This document shows, in pieces, positions 46,552-56,266 of a DNA stretch of 64,000 nt. Position 1 is the first letter of the stretch; every line of letters begins with the position of its first letter. The position numbers were made by a program, and so were the translations under genes. Below the pieces are notes generated by a model, which did no database searches, was not told the DNA's origin, and saw nothing but the letters and a program-made list of their open reading frames with translations. This DNA comes from CAIPAT01 sp041665605 (GTDB lineage: Bacteria > Verrucomicrobiota > Lentisphaeria > Victivallales > Victivallaceae), in assembly GCA_041665605.1 (NCBI GenBank), contig JBAYIO010000008.1:17021-81020 (forward strand), given 5' to 3'.

Positions 46552-46593
46552 TGACATGCTAATTAGTTTACATATAAACTAATTACATGTCAA
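46552..46593 (-). promoter_or_regulatory. marR-aas promoter with operator palindrome
   Basis: On the minus strand, TTGACA (46593-46588), 17 bases, TAAACT (46570-46565). A perfect 10-bp inverted repeat, AATTAGTTTA / TAAACTAATT around CATA (46561-46584), covers it and extends imperfectly with TGACATG/CATGTCA arms. Typical size for MarR binding. Confidence 0.85.
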
Positions 46594-46687
46594 CTAAAAT
46601 TTCAAAAAAATATGTTCTTTTTTAAAATAGCCATTTGGCACATATTGAATACTGTTTTAAAACTTGCCTGATAAAATCTATTTCTGA

Positions 46688-47992
46688 TCAGAGATTTACC
46701 CCATGCCGCAGCAGAAGTTCCTGTACTTTGACCAGATCGACTTTACGCGGAATCACGCTTTCCCTTACCGCCACAGCGGCGGCAGTACCGGCCCCCTGCC
46801 CGATGTTGACACAGATCGGCATCACCCGGAAACTGGAGTGGGCTTTATGAGTCCCTGAAATGTTGCGTCCGGCCAGCAGCAGGCCGTCAACCTTCTCCGG
46901 GACACAGCAGCTATAAGGGATGGTGTATTTACCGCGGCTCCGGAAATGAGCCTGGGCGCCGTCGGGGTCGAGGCCGGAACCTTTGACGTTATGAATATCA
47001 AAGTTAAAACTGTTGCGCGTGGCAATCCAGTCGGGAAAGACGCGGGCTTCCACGATATCTTCAGCAGTCAGCGTGTACAATCCTTTAAAGTGGCGGGTTT
47101 CGCGAACGCCGACCACAGCGGCGGTTTCAAGCAGCCGGCAGTTTTCATAGCCGGGTGCGTATTGCCGCAGGAAGGCGATGATTTTCGGCACCTGACGGTG
47201 ACATTCAATTTCCGCACGGGTAAGGTCGCGCGCACTGGTACCGTCAATGCCCGTCAGATTGGTCATGTTGACCATGACCTGTCCCGCAATTGGCGTTTGG
47301 TAAAGCAGGACATGTCCGGCCGGGGCCGGAAGTATGCAATGTCCCAGTGCCTGGATTTCTCCTTCCGGCACTTCTACTTTAGTTTCGAATGAACCGGGAA
47401 AAATAGCACGTTCGTAATCAACGCCGTCGATCTTGAACATCAGGGTTACCGGCTGCATCAGACCGTCTTCTTCGCGTCCTTTTGCATATTCGGCCCCGGC
47501 GCGGGCGGCCAAGTCGCCATCTCCGGTGCAGTCGATCACCACCTTAGCCATAATCGCTTCACGTCCCGATTTGCTCTGGGTAATCACCCCGATGATGCGG
47601 TTGCCGTCCATAATCACGTCAACGGCATCGGTATGAAGCTGCATTGTTACTCCGGCTTCCTCAAGCATGTCAAACAGTACCAGTTTGAGCTTTTCATGAT
47701 TAATGTGCTGCCATAAATGGCTGTCTGCGTTTTCTCCGGGCCATGGCTGCGCCTGGCAGCGATTCAATATTTCTTCGTAAATCGGGCCTTCGCTGGCTCC
47801 GGTCCAGTGGCTCATCAGTCCGGAAGTGGCGATTCCGCCGAGACAGCCGAAGTGTTCGAGCAGCATGGTCTTAGCACCGTTGCGGGCGGCGGCAATCGCC
47901 GCGCCAACTCCGGCCGGTCCGCCGCCAGCCACCAGCACGTCAATTTCATCTATAACCGGTAATGTCCTTTCGACTTCAAAATATGTTTTCAT
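46688..47992 (-). CDS. FAD-dependent oxidoreductase (PF12831-like)
   Basis: 434 residues. N-terminal FAD-binding motif is EIDVLVAGGGPAGVGAAIAA (about 17-36), then the family's LLEHFGCLGGIATSGLM. GDGDLAARAGAEY and C-terminal LLLAGRNISGTHKAHSSFRV with GQGAGTAAAVAV are also typical. Such proteins are expanded in Lentisphaerota and Planctomycetes next to carbohydrate genes; substrate unknown. Divergent from the PocR/AraC regulator. No signal peptide. Confidence 0.85.
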   Translation of the reverse strand: MKTYFEVERTLPVIDEIDVLVAGGGPAGVGAAIAAARNGAKTMLLEHFGCLGGIATSGLMSHWTGASEGPIYEEILNRCQAQPWPGENADSHLWQHINHEKLKLVLFDMLEEAGVTMQLHTDAVDVIMDGNRIIGVITQSKSGREAIMAKVVIDCTGDGDLAARAGAEYAKGREEDGLMQPVTLMFKIDGVDYERAIFPGSFETKVEVPEGEIQALGHCILPAPAGHVLLYQTPIAGQVMVNMTNLTGIDGTSARDLTRAEIECHRQVPKIIAFLRQYAPGYENCRLLETAAVVGVRETRHFKGLYTLTAEDIVEARVFPDWIATRNSFNFDIHNVKGSGLDPDGAQAHFRSRGKYTIPYSCCVPEKVDGLLLAGRNISGTHKAHSSFRVMPICVNIGQGAGTAAAVAVRESVIPRKVDLVKVQELLLRHGVNL

Positions 47993-48116
47993 CGCTTATT
48001 CTTCCTTAATTTAATCACTGTAAAATTTATTCTATTACTTAAATAATACTTGATTTTAACGATAAAACCTTTAATTTTATCTATAATAATCTTTAAAAAT
48101 CTCAGACAAGGCCAAG

Positions 48117-48938
48117 ATGAAGCTTTCCGATCTGCTGCGGTTGCTGGAAAAACAAACCGGCGCGGTAATCTGCCTGGAGCCGCGTCATCCGGCATTCTCA
48201 AGTGTCGACGACCTCCGGCTGCAGCCGGACCAGTATCTCCATCACGGACCGTACTGTGTCTTTGCCAAGCAGGCCGGCGGAATGCAAGTCTGCTCGGATA
48301 ACAAGGCGGAGAGTCTGAAACTGGCCGAAAGTGGCCGGGCATTCACAGGTATCTGTCCGCACGGACTTCGCGAACTGGTACAGCCGGTAATGTTCGATTC
48401 CAGCCTGGCGGCGGTACTTTATGCAGGTCATTTAGCGTCCGGACGGGAACTGGCGGCGATTAACAGCAAGCATTATTCCGGTCGGCCGGCTCCGACTCTG
48501 ACGGCGGAGTCTGAATACGAATTGCGGAGGCAACTCCGGCTGGCGGCAGCGCTGATATGCTGGGAAATAGCTCTATGGAAAAAGCAGGGCGGCCACGGCG
48601 GACGGCGTCACGACGAGCAGTATTATCTCGACCATGTCGATTTTTTTATCGCTCACCGCTATGCGGAAAATATCTCGCTGGCTGAACTGGCCGATACGCT
48701 GAAAGTAAACCCGAATTATCTGGGCGGAATCATCCGTCGCCGGACCGGATACAATTTCCGGCAGTTGCTCAATCGCCGCCGCGTCGAAGAGGCCCAAACC
48801 TATCTGCGTTTTCATTCCTGGCTCAACATCACCGAGATCGCTGCAATGAGCGGCTTTACCGACAGCAACTATTTCAGCACCGTATTCCGGCAGATTACAG
48901 GAATGACACCAAGTGCCTGCCGGCGGGACAGTCATTAA
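48117..48938 (+). CDS. PocR-domain AraC-family regulator
   Basis: 273 residues. N-terminal PocR-like sensor: QKTGAVICLEP-type start, CVFAKQAGGMQVCSDNKAES with cysteines, and CPHGLRELVQPV. C-terminal AraC double HTH: NISLAELADTLKVNPNYLGG and LNITEIAAMSGFTDSNYFST. PocR domains bind small hydrocarbon derivatives. Probably controls the divergent FAD oxidoreductase and/or the alpha-galactosidase downstream. Confidence 0.85.
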   Translation: MKLSDLLRLLEKQTGAVICLEPRHPAFSSVDDLRLQPDQYLHHGPYCVFAKQAGGMQVCSDNKAESLKLAESGRAFTGICPHGLRELVQPVMFDSSLAAVLYAGHLASGRELAAINSKHYSGRPAPTLTAESEYELRRQLRLAAALICWEIALWKKQGGHGGRRHDEQYYLDHVDFFIAHRYAENISLAELADTLKVNPNYLGGIIRRRTGYNFRQLLNRRRVEEAQTYLRFHSWLNITEIAAMSGFTDSNYFSTVFRQITGMTPSACRRDSH

Positions 48939-49057
48939 CGGCTAAAATACTCTGCAATATTTCCGGGATGGTTCTCTATCGAGTATGTAGTTACGATATG
49001 TTTTGAGACATCGCAGAAATGAATAGAAGTTTTTAGATTTTCTTATGCAATAAATCA

Positions 49058-49081
49058 TTTTACTGCTAAATTATAGTAAAA
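49058..49081 (+). promoter_or_regulatory. Inverted repeat before the alpha-galactosidase gene
   Basis: TTTTACT and AGTAAAA, 7-bp arms spaced by 10 bases, 18 bases upstream of the start codon. A possible regulator site. Confidence 0.45.
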
Positions 49082-49098
49082 CCATTGGAGATTAAATC

Positions 49099-51111
49099 AT
49101 GATCAGCGTCCCCGCGCCCGAAGATATTTCCCGCTGTATTGCCAGACCCGGGTGGGATTCACGTTCCGGCAACCTAACCTTCACATGTACAAATGGCAAA
49201 GTTATTCATTTTAAAGTCTCTGCCGAAGTCAACGAAAAAGTGTTGTCACCTGCCAAGTGGGAAATACTGCCCGGCGGAATCGTGCGAGGGATGGCGGGCG
49301 GATTCGAGCTCCGGCTCGAATTCAAAGCCGTTCCGGGTCACGATAATGACCGGGCAGCCGTTGCATGCATCTCCAATCTGACCGCACTCAAAGCGAAGTT
49401 CGGCGGTTTCCGCTTTTCCGCAGCAGAAAAGATTCTTCCCGCTTGCAGTTCTGATCTGCGCATCTATAAAGAAGGCTGGGCCATGACCAGTCCGGCCGCA
49501 AGCGTCCGCTACGGGGAGAAGGAATTTTACCTGAACCCTGATTATAAACCCTTTGCAACGTCCGTTCCCGCAACGTACGACGATAAGACCCCCAACCGTT
49601 TTGTCGCAAATTACACGGTTATTTTAAACGACAGGACCAGTGGCGAAAACGTCCTCGCCGGATTCATCAGCACAGAAGCACAGGCGGGTCGCTTTGACAT
49701 TGAATTAGATGCAAAAGGCTTAGCTTCCTTCGATGCGGTCTGCGATGGTGATGGAATCGAATTAGCACCCGGCGAACAGATCAATTCCGAAGAACTGGTG
49801 GTCATGTCCGGCACGGATGGCTATAGCCTTCTGGAAGCCTTCGCCTGGCTTTGGGGTGCGCGGATGAAGGCCATAACCTGGAATCATATTCCTACCGGCT
49901 GGTGCAGTTGGACCTATTACTTCGAGCGCATCACCCAGGCCGACATGCTGGAGAATTCCTCATGGCTTCGAGACCACAGACAGGACTATCCTCTTGAATA
50001 TGTCCAGATGGACGACGGCTACCAGGCGGCCCTGGGCGACTGGCTGATGTGCGACTTCAGGAAATTTCCGGACGGGCTGGAATTCCTGGCCGGTAAAATC
50101 AAGTCGGACGGTTTCAAACCCGGCATCTGGGTGGCCCCGTTTCTAGTGGCGGAATGCTCGCAACTCTACACCGCCCACTCAGAATGGATGGTCAAGGATA
50201 AGAACGGCCAAACAGTCTGGGCGATGCCGGACTGGCGCGGCTCCCGTGTGGCCATTCTCGACTGCACAAAACCGGAAGCCTGCGCCTGGCTGACGGAAAC
50301 CTTTGCCACACTTTCCAGATACGGGTTTGAATATGTGAAACTAGATTTTCTCGTTCATGAAGCAGGCATTCTGGCTCTCGGAGGAATATATGCCGACTCC
50401 AGAGCAACCCGCGTGCAAGCAATCCGCCGCGGACTGCAGGCGATCCGCAAAGGCATGGGTGACGACAAATTCATCCTCGGGTGCACCAATGTGCTTGGCG
50501 CTGGCGTGGGCATCATCAACGGCTGCAGAATCAGCACCGATTTTCTGCCGTCATGGAACATCAACGGCGAACCGTACAAAGAGGCTCCGACCCTGCCCAA
50601 CGTCTTCCGGAATGTCATCAACCGGCGGTATATGCATGGACGTCTCTGGGTAAACGATGCGGATGCACATATCGCCCGTATCGACAACAATAAGCTCACT
50701 GAGGACGAGGTGCGGATGTTTACCGCAGCGCTTTGGATTACCGGTGGAATGATACTTACCGGCGACCGCTTCAGCACCCTTGTCGAGGAGCGTGGCAGAC
50801 TTTTCCAAATGCTTTTAAAAGATTTGGATGCCTTTGATGATGTCAGGCCGCTGGATCTTTTTGAAGAGGAATATCCAGCCATCTGGCTGGGCAGGAGCAC
50901 GAAGGCCAACGGAAGAATAGTAATCGGAGCCTTCAATTTTGACGAAACGCCAAAAACGCTGCGGGTTGAGCTGAACCAAGCAGGCTTCCCTGCTGGATCA
51001 AAAGTAAAAGTGCGCGAATTCTGGAGCCAGGAGTATCTCGGGGAAATTGATGGATCTTTACAGTCGGAACTGAAAGCACACAGTTGCAAGATATTCCTGC
51101 TGGAAGCTTGA
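49099..51111 (+). CDS. GH36 alpha-galactosidase-like glycoside hydrolase
   Basis: 670 residues. The catalytic barrel has GWCSWTYYFERITQADML, QMDDGYQAALGDWL, KPGIWVAPFLV, the nucleophile in FEYVKLDFLVHEA (Asp about 416) and the acid/base in GCRISTDFLPSW (Asp about 482). The beta-sandwich ends lie on both sides. It would release terminal alpha-galactose from oligosaccharides. No signal peptide, so probably intracellular. Specificity within GH36 cannot be told from sequence reading. Confidence 0.85.
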   Translation: MISVPAPEDISRCIARPGWDSRSGNLTFTCTNGKVIHFKVSAEVNEKVLSPAKWEILPGGIVRGMAGGFELRLEFKAVPGHDNDRAAVACISNLTALKAKFGGFRFSAAEKILPACSSDLRIYKEGWAMTSPAASVRYGEKEFYLNPDYKPFATSVPATYDDKTPNRFVANYTVILNDRTSGENVLAGFISTEAQAGRFDIELDAKGLASFDAVCDGDGIELAPGEQINSEELVVMSGTDGYSLLEAFAWLWGARMKAITWNHIPTGWCSWTYYFERITQADMLENSSWLRDHRQDYPLEYVQMDDGYQAALGDWLMCDFRKFPDGLEFLAGKIKSDGFKPGIWVAPFLVAECSQLYTAHSEWMVKDKNGQTVWAMPDWRGSRVAILDCTKPEACAWLTETFATLSRYGFEYVKLDFLVHEAGILALGGIYADSRATRVQAIRRGLQAIRKGMGDDKFILGCTNVLGAGVGIINGCRISTDFLPSWNINGEPYKEAPTLPNVFRNVINRRYMHGRLWVNDADAHIARIDNNKLTEDEVRMFTAALWITGGMILTGDRFSTLVEERGRLFQMLLKDLDAFDDVRPLDLFEEEYPAIWLGRSTKANGRIVIGAFNFDETPKTLRVELNQAGFPAGSKVKVREFWSQEYLGEIDGSLQSELKAHSCKIFLLEA

Positions 51112-51210
51112 CCGGCATGATCCGAGAGTCAGGAATATGTCACTGATGTCATTAACCGGTTGAAATATAGGTTTTATAGAAATAATCAGCGGGAATATTA
51201 TGCGCAGCTA

Positions 51211-51250
51211 TTGACATTTATCAATAAATCACTATAATAGTAATATGAAT
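51211..51250 (+). promoter_or_regulatory. Promoter and putative IclR site of the M14 peptidase gene
   Basis: TTGACA, 16 bases, TATAAT (51211-51238), fully matching the consensus boxes. The -10 lies in ACTATAATAGT, part of ATAAATCACTATAATAG (from 51224), which recurs almost unchanged at 53168 before the FAD oxidoreductase gene on the far side of iclR. Confidence 0.8.
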
Positions 51251-51290
51251 GAATTATCTGTACTGGGCTTTTACTGACAAGTAGTGTCTT

Positions 51291-52454
51291 ATGCAAACAA
51301 AAGTGGTTCTTGACAACAAAATTCCTTACGGCAACGGTATCCTTGTCGGCATTGAAAATAAAAAGAACTGGCTGGAAGTAGCCGTAACGCCTGAGGCATT
51401 AAACGCCCCCGAATCACTATGGTTCTGCTTCCGTCTGAAATTCAAGAACAGGCCGAAAACTCAGAATCGACTAAGACTTGTCATAAAATATTTCTATAAT
51501 TCTCTTGGCGGGCTTCCCGCTGAAAAAATTAATCCGGTAACACGGATTGCAAAAGGCGACTGGCAAAGACTGGCAGCCGGCAAAACGGTCCCGCTGCCGG
51601 ATGGCCGCGCCGATGCCGTATGGGAAACCAATATAATTGCAGACAGTATGGATTTTGCCTTTTGCTTCCCCTATGGCGTTCCGGAAATGGACGAAGTAGT
51701 GGAAAAATCAAAAGGATATTTAAAAAAGGATATAATCGGAATCAGCCCTGAAGGCCGGGACATTGTCAGGATCAGTAACAATTACGGCGACGAGAGCGCG
51801 AAAAAACCAGGCTTGTATCTGGTCGCAAGGCAGCATTCCGGCGAGACATCCGGCTCGTGGGTGCTGCATGGATTTCTGGAAAGGCTTGCCGAAAGTAACA
51901 CTCAAAACATGACGGTCTGGTGTCTGCCGCTCACCAATATCGACGGCGTCGAGAAAGGTTATTACGGAAAAGACAATTTCCCGACAGATATTAACCGCGC
52001 CTGGGGCGTACCGCCAATGCGCTATGAGAATTTAGTTTTCCAGCGAGACATTGAACGCTGGGCAAACAGGAGTCAGCCGCTTCTGGCTCTGGACTTTCAC
52101 AGCCCGGGCGGTAGCGAAAACGAAGGAGTTTATTGCTTCCTCCCCAAGAACGACAAGGAGACGAGCGACAAAATGTCGTCGGAATGGTCGGAAAGATTTA
52201 AAAAATCCATTCCATCAGAATTTACTTCCGACCAGTTCGGCAAAGTGGCTAACTATGCATCCCGCTGGGAATCACCATCCTTCAGTTATTATAAGTTCAT
52301 GAATAGGTTTTACAAAATTCCCGCATTGTCATTCGAATTCCCATACTCGCGGAGCAGAGAGCGGATTTTAGAAATCAAAAATTACCTTGAAATCGGCGCT
52401 GCGATGGCTGACACCGTCCTGGAAACACTCAAAACAATAACAGAAAGCACTTGA
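51291..52454 (+). CDS. M14-family zinc carboxypeptidase-like protein
   Basis: 387 residues. Zinc ligands are seen as HxxE in ARQHSGETSGSW (about 182-185) and His in LALDFHSPGG (about 269); catalytic Glu in ALSFEFPYS (about 349). The beta-rich N-terminal domain resembles the cytosolic-carboxypeptidase subfamily, and there is no signal peptide. It may trim peptides or amide-linked sugar conjugates. Its neighbours (IclR, FAD oxidoreductase, URO-D) suggest a dedicated catabolic unit. Confidence 0.8.
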   Translation: MQTKVVLDNKIPYGNGILVGIENKKNWLEVAVTPEALNAPESLWFCFRLKFKNRPKTQNRLRLVIKYFYNSLGGLPAEKINPVTRIAKGDWQRLAAGKTVPLPDGRADAVWETNIIADSMDFAFCFPYGVPEMDEVVEKSKGYLKKDIIGISPEGRDIVRISNNYGDESAKKPGLYLVARQHSGETSGSWVLHGFLERLAESNTQNMTVWCLPLTNIDGVEKGYYGKDNFPTDINRAWGVPPMRYENLVFQRDIERWANRSQPLLALDFHSPGGSENEGVYCFLPKNDKETSDKMSSEWSERFKKSIPSEFTSDQFGKVANYASRWESPSFSYYKFMNRFYKIPALSFEFPYSRSRERILEIKNYLEIGAAMADTVLETLKTITEST

Positions 52455-52461
52455 CAGTAAT

Positions 52462-53148
52462 ATGAATAAATTACCTGCACAAAAAATTAATGGATTGATT
52501 GATGGGATCGCCGTGCTCCAGGAACTGGCGATGAGTCAGGAGCCGGCTTCCGGCAAAATCATCGCGGAAACGCTAGGGTTGCCGCAAGTGCGCGTGAACC
52601 GGATATTGAAAACACTGGCTTATCTTGGGTTGACCTACAGAAACACTTCCAGGAAATACAGCGTCGGACCGGGAATGCATGTGCTGGCGGCACAGAGCAT
52701 GGCGGCATCCGGCTTGTTGAGGAGAGCATTACCACACCTGAAACAGCTCGGTCAATCAGGACGGACTGTCGCCCTGGGGGTTTTATGGAAAGATCAGGTC
52801 TGTTATCTGTTTCATAATTCCAATAACAATGAATTTGCCGACGGCCTTGGCAGAATGCTGCTTTATCCCGCGGTTGAATCCAGCATCGGGATGGCGCTGC
52901 TGGCGGATTTACCTGTGGAAAGCATCGAACTGCAGACTGGCAGTAAACCTGATAAAGAGTTAATTAAAAAATTAAAACAGATCAGGAAACAAGGATATGC
53001 TTCTGTCCGAAATCAGCTCCACATCAGTCTGGCGGTTCCAATTGGAGAGCCGGCTTATGCCGCCATCGCGGTTTCCGGCATCAAAACACCAGAGGAGGAA
53101 CAGCGCTTTATAGAGCTTCTGCGAAAATGCGCTGAGGATATTTCCTGA
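52462..53148 (+). CDS. IclR-family transcriptional regulator
   Basis: 228 residues. N-terminal winged helix (SGKIIAETLGLPQVRVNRIL, KTLAYLGLTYRN) and C-terminal effector domain (ESSIGMALLADLP, ISLAVPIGEPAYAAIAVSG). It lies 7 bases after the M14 gene in one transcript and probably controls the flanking genes through the shared ATAAATCACTAT motif. Confidence 0.9.
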   Translation: MNKLPAQKINGLIDGIAVLQELAMSQEPASGKIIAETLGLPQVRVNRILKTLAYLGLTYRNTSRKYSVGPGMHVLAAQSMAASGLLRRALPHLKQLGQSGRTVALGVLWKDQVCYLFHNSNNNEFADGLGRMLLYPAVESSIGMALLADLPVESIELQTGSKPDKELIKKLKQIRKQGYASVRNQLHISLAVPIGEPAYAAIAVSGIKTPEEEQRFIELLRKCAEDIS

Positions 53149-53156
53149 TATTTTTT

Positions 53157-53194
53157 TTGATATCATTATAAATCACTATTATAGCAATTTAATT
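53157..53194 (+). promoter_or_regulatory. Second copy of the putative IclR site, before the FAD oxidoreductase
   Basis: ATAAATCACTATTATAGC at 53168 onwards matches the 51224 site with only one or two differences over the core. TTGATA at 53157-53162 could be a -35 box; the -10 is less clear. Confidence 0.65.
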
Positions 53195-53213
53195 GGAATG
53201 AAAGGATCAAAAA

Positions 53214-54941
53214 ATGAAAACTGTTACACATCAAGCGGATTTTTGTGTGGTCGGCGGCGGGCTGGCCGGTATGTGCGCGGCAATTACCGCAGCCAGAAAA
53301 GGCATTAAAACTGTCCTCATGCATGACCGGCCGGTACTTGGCGGCAATGCCTCCAGCGAAATCCGGATGTGGGTCTGCGGCGCGCATGGCAAAGACAATC
53401 TTGAAACCGGGCTAATTGAAGAAATACGACTGGAGAACCTCTACCGCAATAACTGTCCCAACTTCTCTATATGGGACAGCATTCTTTACGAAAAAGTGCG
53501 TTTTCAGGAAAATCTGATTTTGCTGTTGAATTGCTCATGCAATCAGGCGGAAATGTCCGGACGCGGCATAAAAAGTATTACCGGCTGGCAGTTAACGACC
53601 GAAACATTTCATACGGTTGAAGCCGGATTGTTCGCTGATTGTTCAGGCGACAGTATTCTTGCCCCGCTTACAGGAGCCGAATTCAGAATGGGACGAGAAT
53701 CCAGGCAGGAGTTTGGTGAATCTATTGCCCCTGAAGCTGCTGACCGCAAAACAATGGGCATGAGTTGTCTTATTCAAGCACGGGAAATGAATTCTCCGCT
53801 AAAATTCATTCCACCAGACTGGGCAAACAAATATTTATCGGATGAATCATTCCCCCACCGGGAACATACGCTGGAAGGTACGCAGAATTTCTGGTGGCTG
53901 GAGATAGGCGGCGAAAATGACACCATCAACGACACGGAAACACTTCGTGACGAATTACTGAAAATAGCTTTCGGAGTTTGGGATCATATCAAGAATCATG
54001 GCGGTCACGGCGCGGATAACTGGCTGCTTGAATGGGTGGGATTTCTGCCGGGCAAACGTGAAAGCCGCCGTTATGTCGGTGACCATATTATGACCCAGAA
54101 CGACGTCGCCGGCGGCGGCAAATTCGACGACATCATCGCTTATGGCGGCTGGACCATGGACGATCATCATCCGCAGGGCTTGAACTATCCGGGAGAGCCG
54201 ACGATATTTCATCATGCGCCGTCTCCATACGGCATACCGTACCGCTCGCTTTATTCTAAAAATATCGACAATCTCTTTTTCGCGGGAAGGAATATCAGTG
54301 TGACTCATTCAGCAATGAGTTCCACGCGGGTAATGGCTACCTGTGCACTGCTCGGTCAGGCGGTTGGAACTGCTGCCGCATTGGCGGCAGAAAATAACTT
54401 GTCCCCTCGCGGTGTTTACCAACAAAAACTACAGGAACTGCAGCAGACTTTGATGGAAGACGATGCATGGCTGCCTGGACTCCGCAGGAAAATCTCTGAG
54501 CTTTCACAAAACGCTGAACTTAAAGCCTCGGCAGGCAACCCGGAATTATTGCGCAACGGCTTGGAGCGTCCGGTTGATGATAATGATAATTGCTGGGAAG
54601 GCTCTGTGGGAGATTGGGTTGAATACTCATTCAAGCGACTTGAGCAGATCAGCCGGATCAGGATTGTATTTGACAGTAATCTTAACCGGTCTCCATATAA
54701 CATGATTGCAAAATATCCGCTGCAAATGCCGCATTTTTCTCCTCCTGAAACACTGATATCCGGGTTCCATATAGAAGCGGAAGATGATTCCGGGAAAGTC
54801 ATTGAAATCTTCCGGCAGGAAAACAACTATCAGCGTTTATTCCGGCTGCATCTGCCTTTTGCCGCCAGGCGAGTACGGTTGTGCATCGACGCGGTCCGCG
54901 GCAATGGCAGCAGGAAGATTTTCTCTTTCGACCTTAAGTAA
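53214..54941 (+). CDS. FAD-dependent oxidoreductase with C-terminal extra domain
   Basis: 575 residues. FAD motif CVVGGGLAGMCAAITAARKG (about 11-30), the LMHDRPVLGGNASSEIRMWV stretch and the C-terminal FAGRNISVTHSAMSSTRVM with GQAVGTAAALAA show the PF12831-type family. A ~130-residue C-terminal beta domain (WVEYSFKRLEQISRIRIVFD) resembles discoidin-like sugar-binding modules. About 20 bases precede the URO-D gene. Confidence 0.85.
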   Translation: MKTVTHQADFCVVGGGLAGMCAAITAARKGIKTVLMHDRPVLGGNASSEIRMWVCGAHGKDNLETGLIEEIRLENLYRNNCPNFSIWDSILYEKVRFQENLILLLNCSCNQAEMSGRGIKSITGWQLTTETFHTVEAGLFADCSGDSILAPLTGAEFRMGRESRQEFGESIAPEAADRKTMGMSCLIQAREMNSPLKFIPPDWANKYLSDESFPHREHTLEGTQNFWWLEIGGENDTINDTETLRDELLKIAFGVWDHIKNHGGHGADNWLLEWVGFLPGKRESRRYVGDHIMTQNDVAGGGKFDDIIAYGGWTMDDHHPQGLNYPGEPTIFHHAPSPYGIPYRSLYSKNIDNLFFAGRNISVTHSAMSSTRVMATCALLGQAVGTAAALAAENNLSPRGVYQQKLQELQQTLMEDDAWLPGLRRKISELSQNAELKASAGNPELLRNGLERPVDDNDNCWEGSVGDWVEYSFKRLEQISRIRIVFDSNLNRSPYNMIAKYPLQMPHFSPPETLISGFHIEAEDDSGKVIEIFRQENNYQRLFRLHLPFAARRVRLCIDAVRGNGSRKIFSFDLK

Positions 54942-54961
54942 AATTTACATGGACTGTAATT

Positions 54962-56095
54962 ATGAACGGCAGAGAGCGACTTTTTGCAGTGTTAAACGGT
55001 GAGGAAGTAGACCATGTTCCAGTATGGTTGTTGTTTCCATACCATCCGGTCAATTATTATGCCGATGTAAAAAATACTCCGAAGTTCAAGCCGGTTATTC
55101 ATGCTGTCGAAAAATATGGAATAACTTTGAACCGCCGCCACATGGGAGCGAATATCCTGTCCCCGGAAGTCAAAATTGAAGAAAAGCATTTTATCGACAA
55201 TGGCGACCAGGTTCACCGGATCACATATACATACAAATGCAGGCAGTTATTCAGTGAATCCAGACAGGGGCGCAACAATTACAGCAAAAAGAATCTACTG
55301 GATTCGCCGGAGGACATTGAGTTATTCTGTTCATTCCCTGTATATAATGACCTGGACGCCATCAAGAAAGAATTGGATTCGCAGCTTCCGGCCTATTTGA
55401 AAGAAAAAGCGGAATTTCCAATTGAGCTTGGTGCAATGATGCTTGACCTGGGCGAACCGATCAATGTGCTTTATCATAACTCAAATCTGGAAGAGCTGGC
55501 GATCGGCTCAATTGACGAGATGACAAATCAGGCGATCACCGGATTCCTGGATAGAGTGATGGAAAATCGAAGCGTTGTTTACAATTACTGCCTGGAACGC
55601 GAACTGGCGGATGTATATTTTATGGTCGGCAGCGAACTGGCCGCGCCGCCGATGTTTTCCGAAAAGACCTTTCAGCAATGGATTCTGCCATACTGCTGCC
55701 GGTTAAACTCAATGATTCACGCTCATGGCGGCAAGGTCATTCAGCATTTTCACGGAGCGACGGTCAAAACGCTGCTGCCTTACTTTCTAGAGATGGACGC
55801 CGATGCTCTGCACACCATTGAAGCGCCGCCTGTCGGCAACTGCACGATGAAAGAGGCATTTGAAGTAGTCGGGAACCGGATGGCATTGATCGGCAACATT
55901 CAATACGATGATTTCAGAAGCTTTTCAAAAGATGAAATGCGCCGGGCCGTTATAACTCTGCTGGAAGAAACAAAAGGCAGGAGAATGATTCTGTCTCCCA
56001 GCGCCGGGCCGTACGATGCAGATGTGCCCGACTCGTTTCTGGAAAATTATATCGTGATGCTGGAAACCGCATGGAATTTTGAATGGTATCGCTGA
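54962..56095 (+). CDS. Uroporphyrinogen decarboxylase-family protein
   Basis: 377 residues starting MNGRERLFAVLNGEEVDHVP, the usual URO-D superfamily opening; later YFMVGSELAAPPMFSEKTFQ, IHAHGGKVIQHFHGATVKTL, LHTIEAPPVGNCTMKEAFEV and a C-terminal MILSPSAGPYDADV. These proteins in anaerobes are often methyltransferase-like or of unknown role, not heme synthesis. It is the last gene of the iclR-associated unit. Confidence 0.8.
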   Translation: MNGRERLFAVLNGEEVDHVPVWLLFPYHPVNYYADVKNTPKFKPVIHAVEKYGITLNRRHMGANILSPEVKIEEKHFIDNGDQVHRITYTYKCRQLFSESRQGRNNYSKKNLLDSPEDIELFCSFPVYNDLDAIKKELDSQLPAYLKEKAEFPIELGAMMLDLGEPINVLYHNSNLEELAIGSIDEMTNQAITGFLDRVMENRSVVYNYCLERELADVYFMVGSELAAPPMFSEKTFQQWILPYCCRLNSMIHAHGGKVIQHFHGATVKTLLPYFLEMDADALHTIEAPPVGNCTMKEAFEVVGNRMALIGNIQYDDFRSFSKDEMRRAVITLLEETKGRRMILSPSAGPYDADVPDSFLENYIVMLETAWNFEWYR

Positions 56096-56266
56096 ATTTC
56101 TAAAACTAAACCATGCAAAATGATTCTTAATAAGAAGAATGATGATGACCTATTAGTGGGTTATTCTGCTTAAAACAGTAGTAATTCAGGGTATTTGATG
56201 GGAATTGTTCGGAATCGGCTATTTGCTACAAGAGGCTTGTTTTGAGCTCAAATCAGGCTGAAAAAA

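Noticed and set aside
46821..47636. Forward-strand frames opposite the FAD oxidoreductase
   Set aside because: Shadows; the minus-strand protein has FAD motifs at both ends and the expected length.
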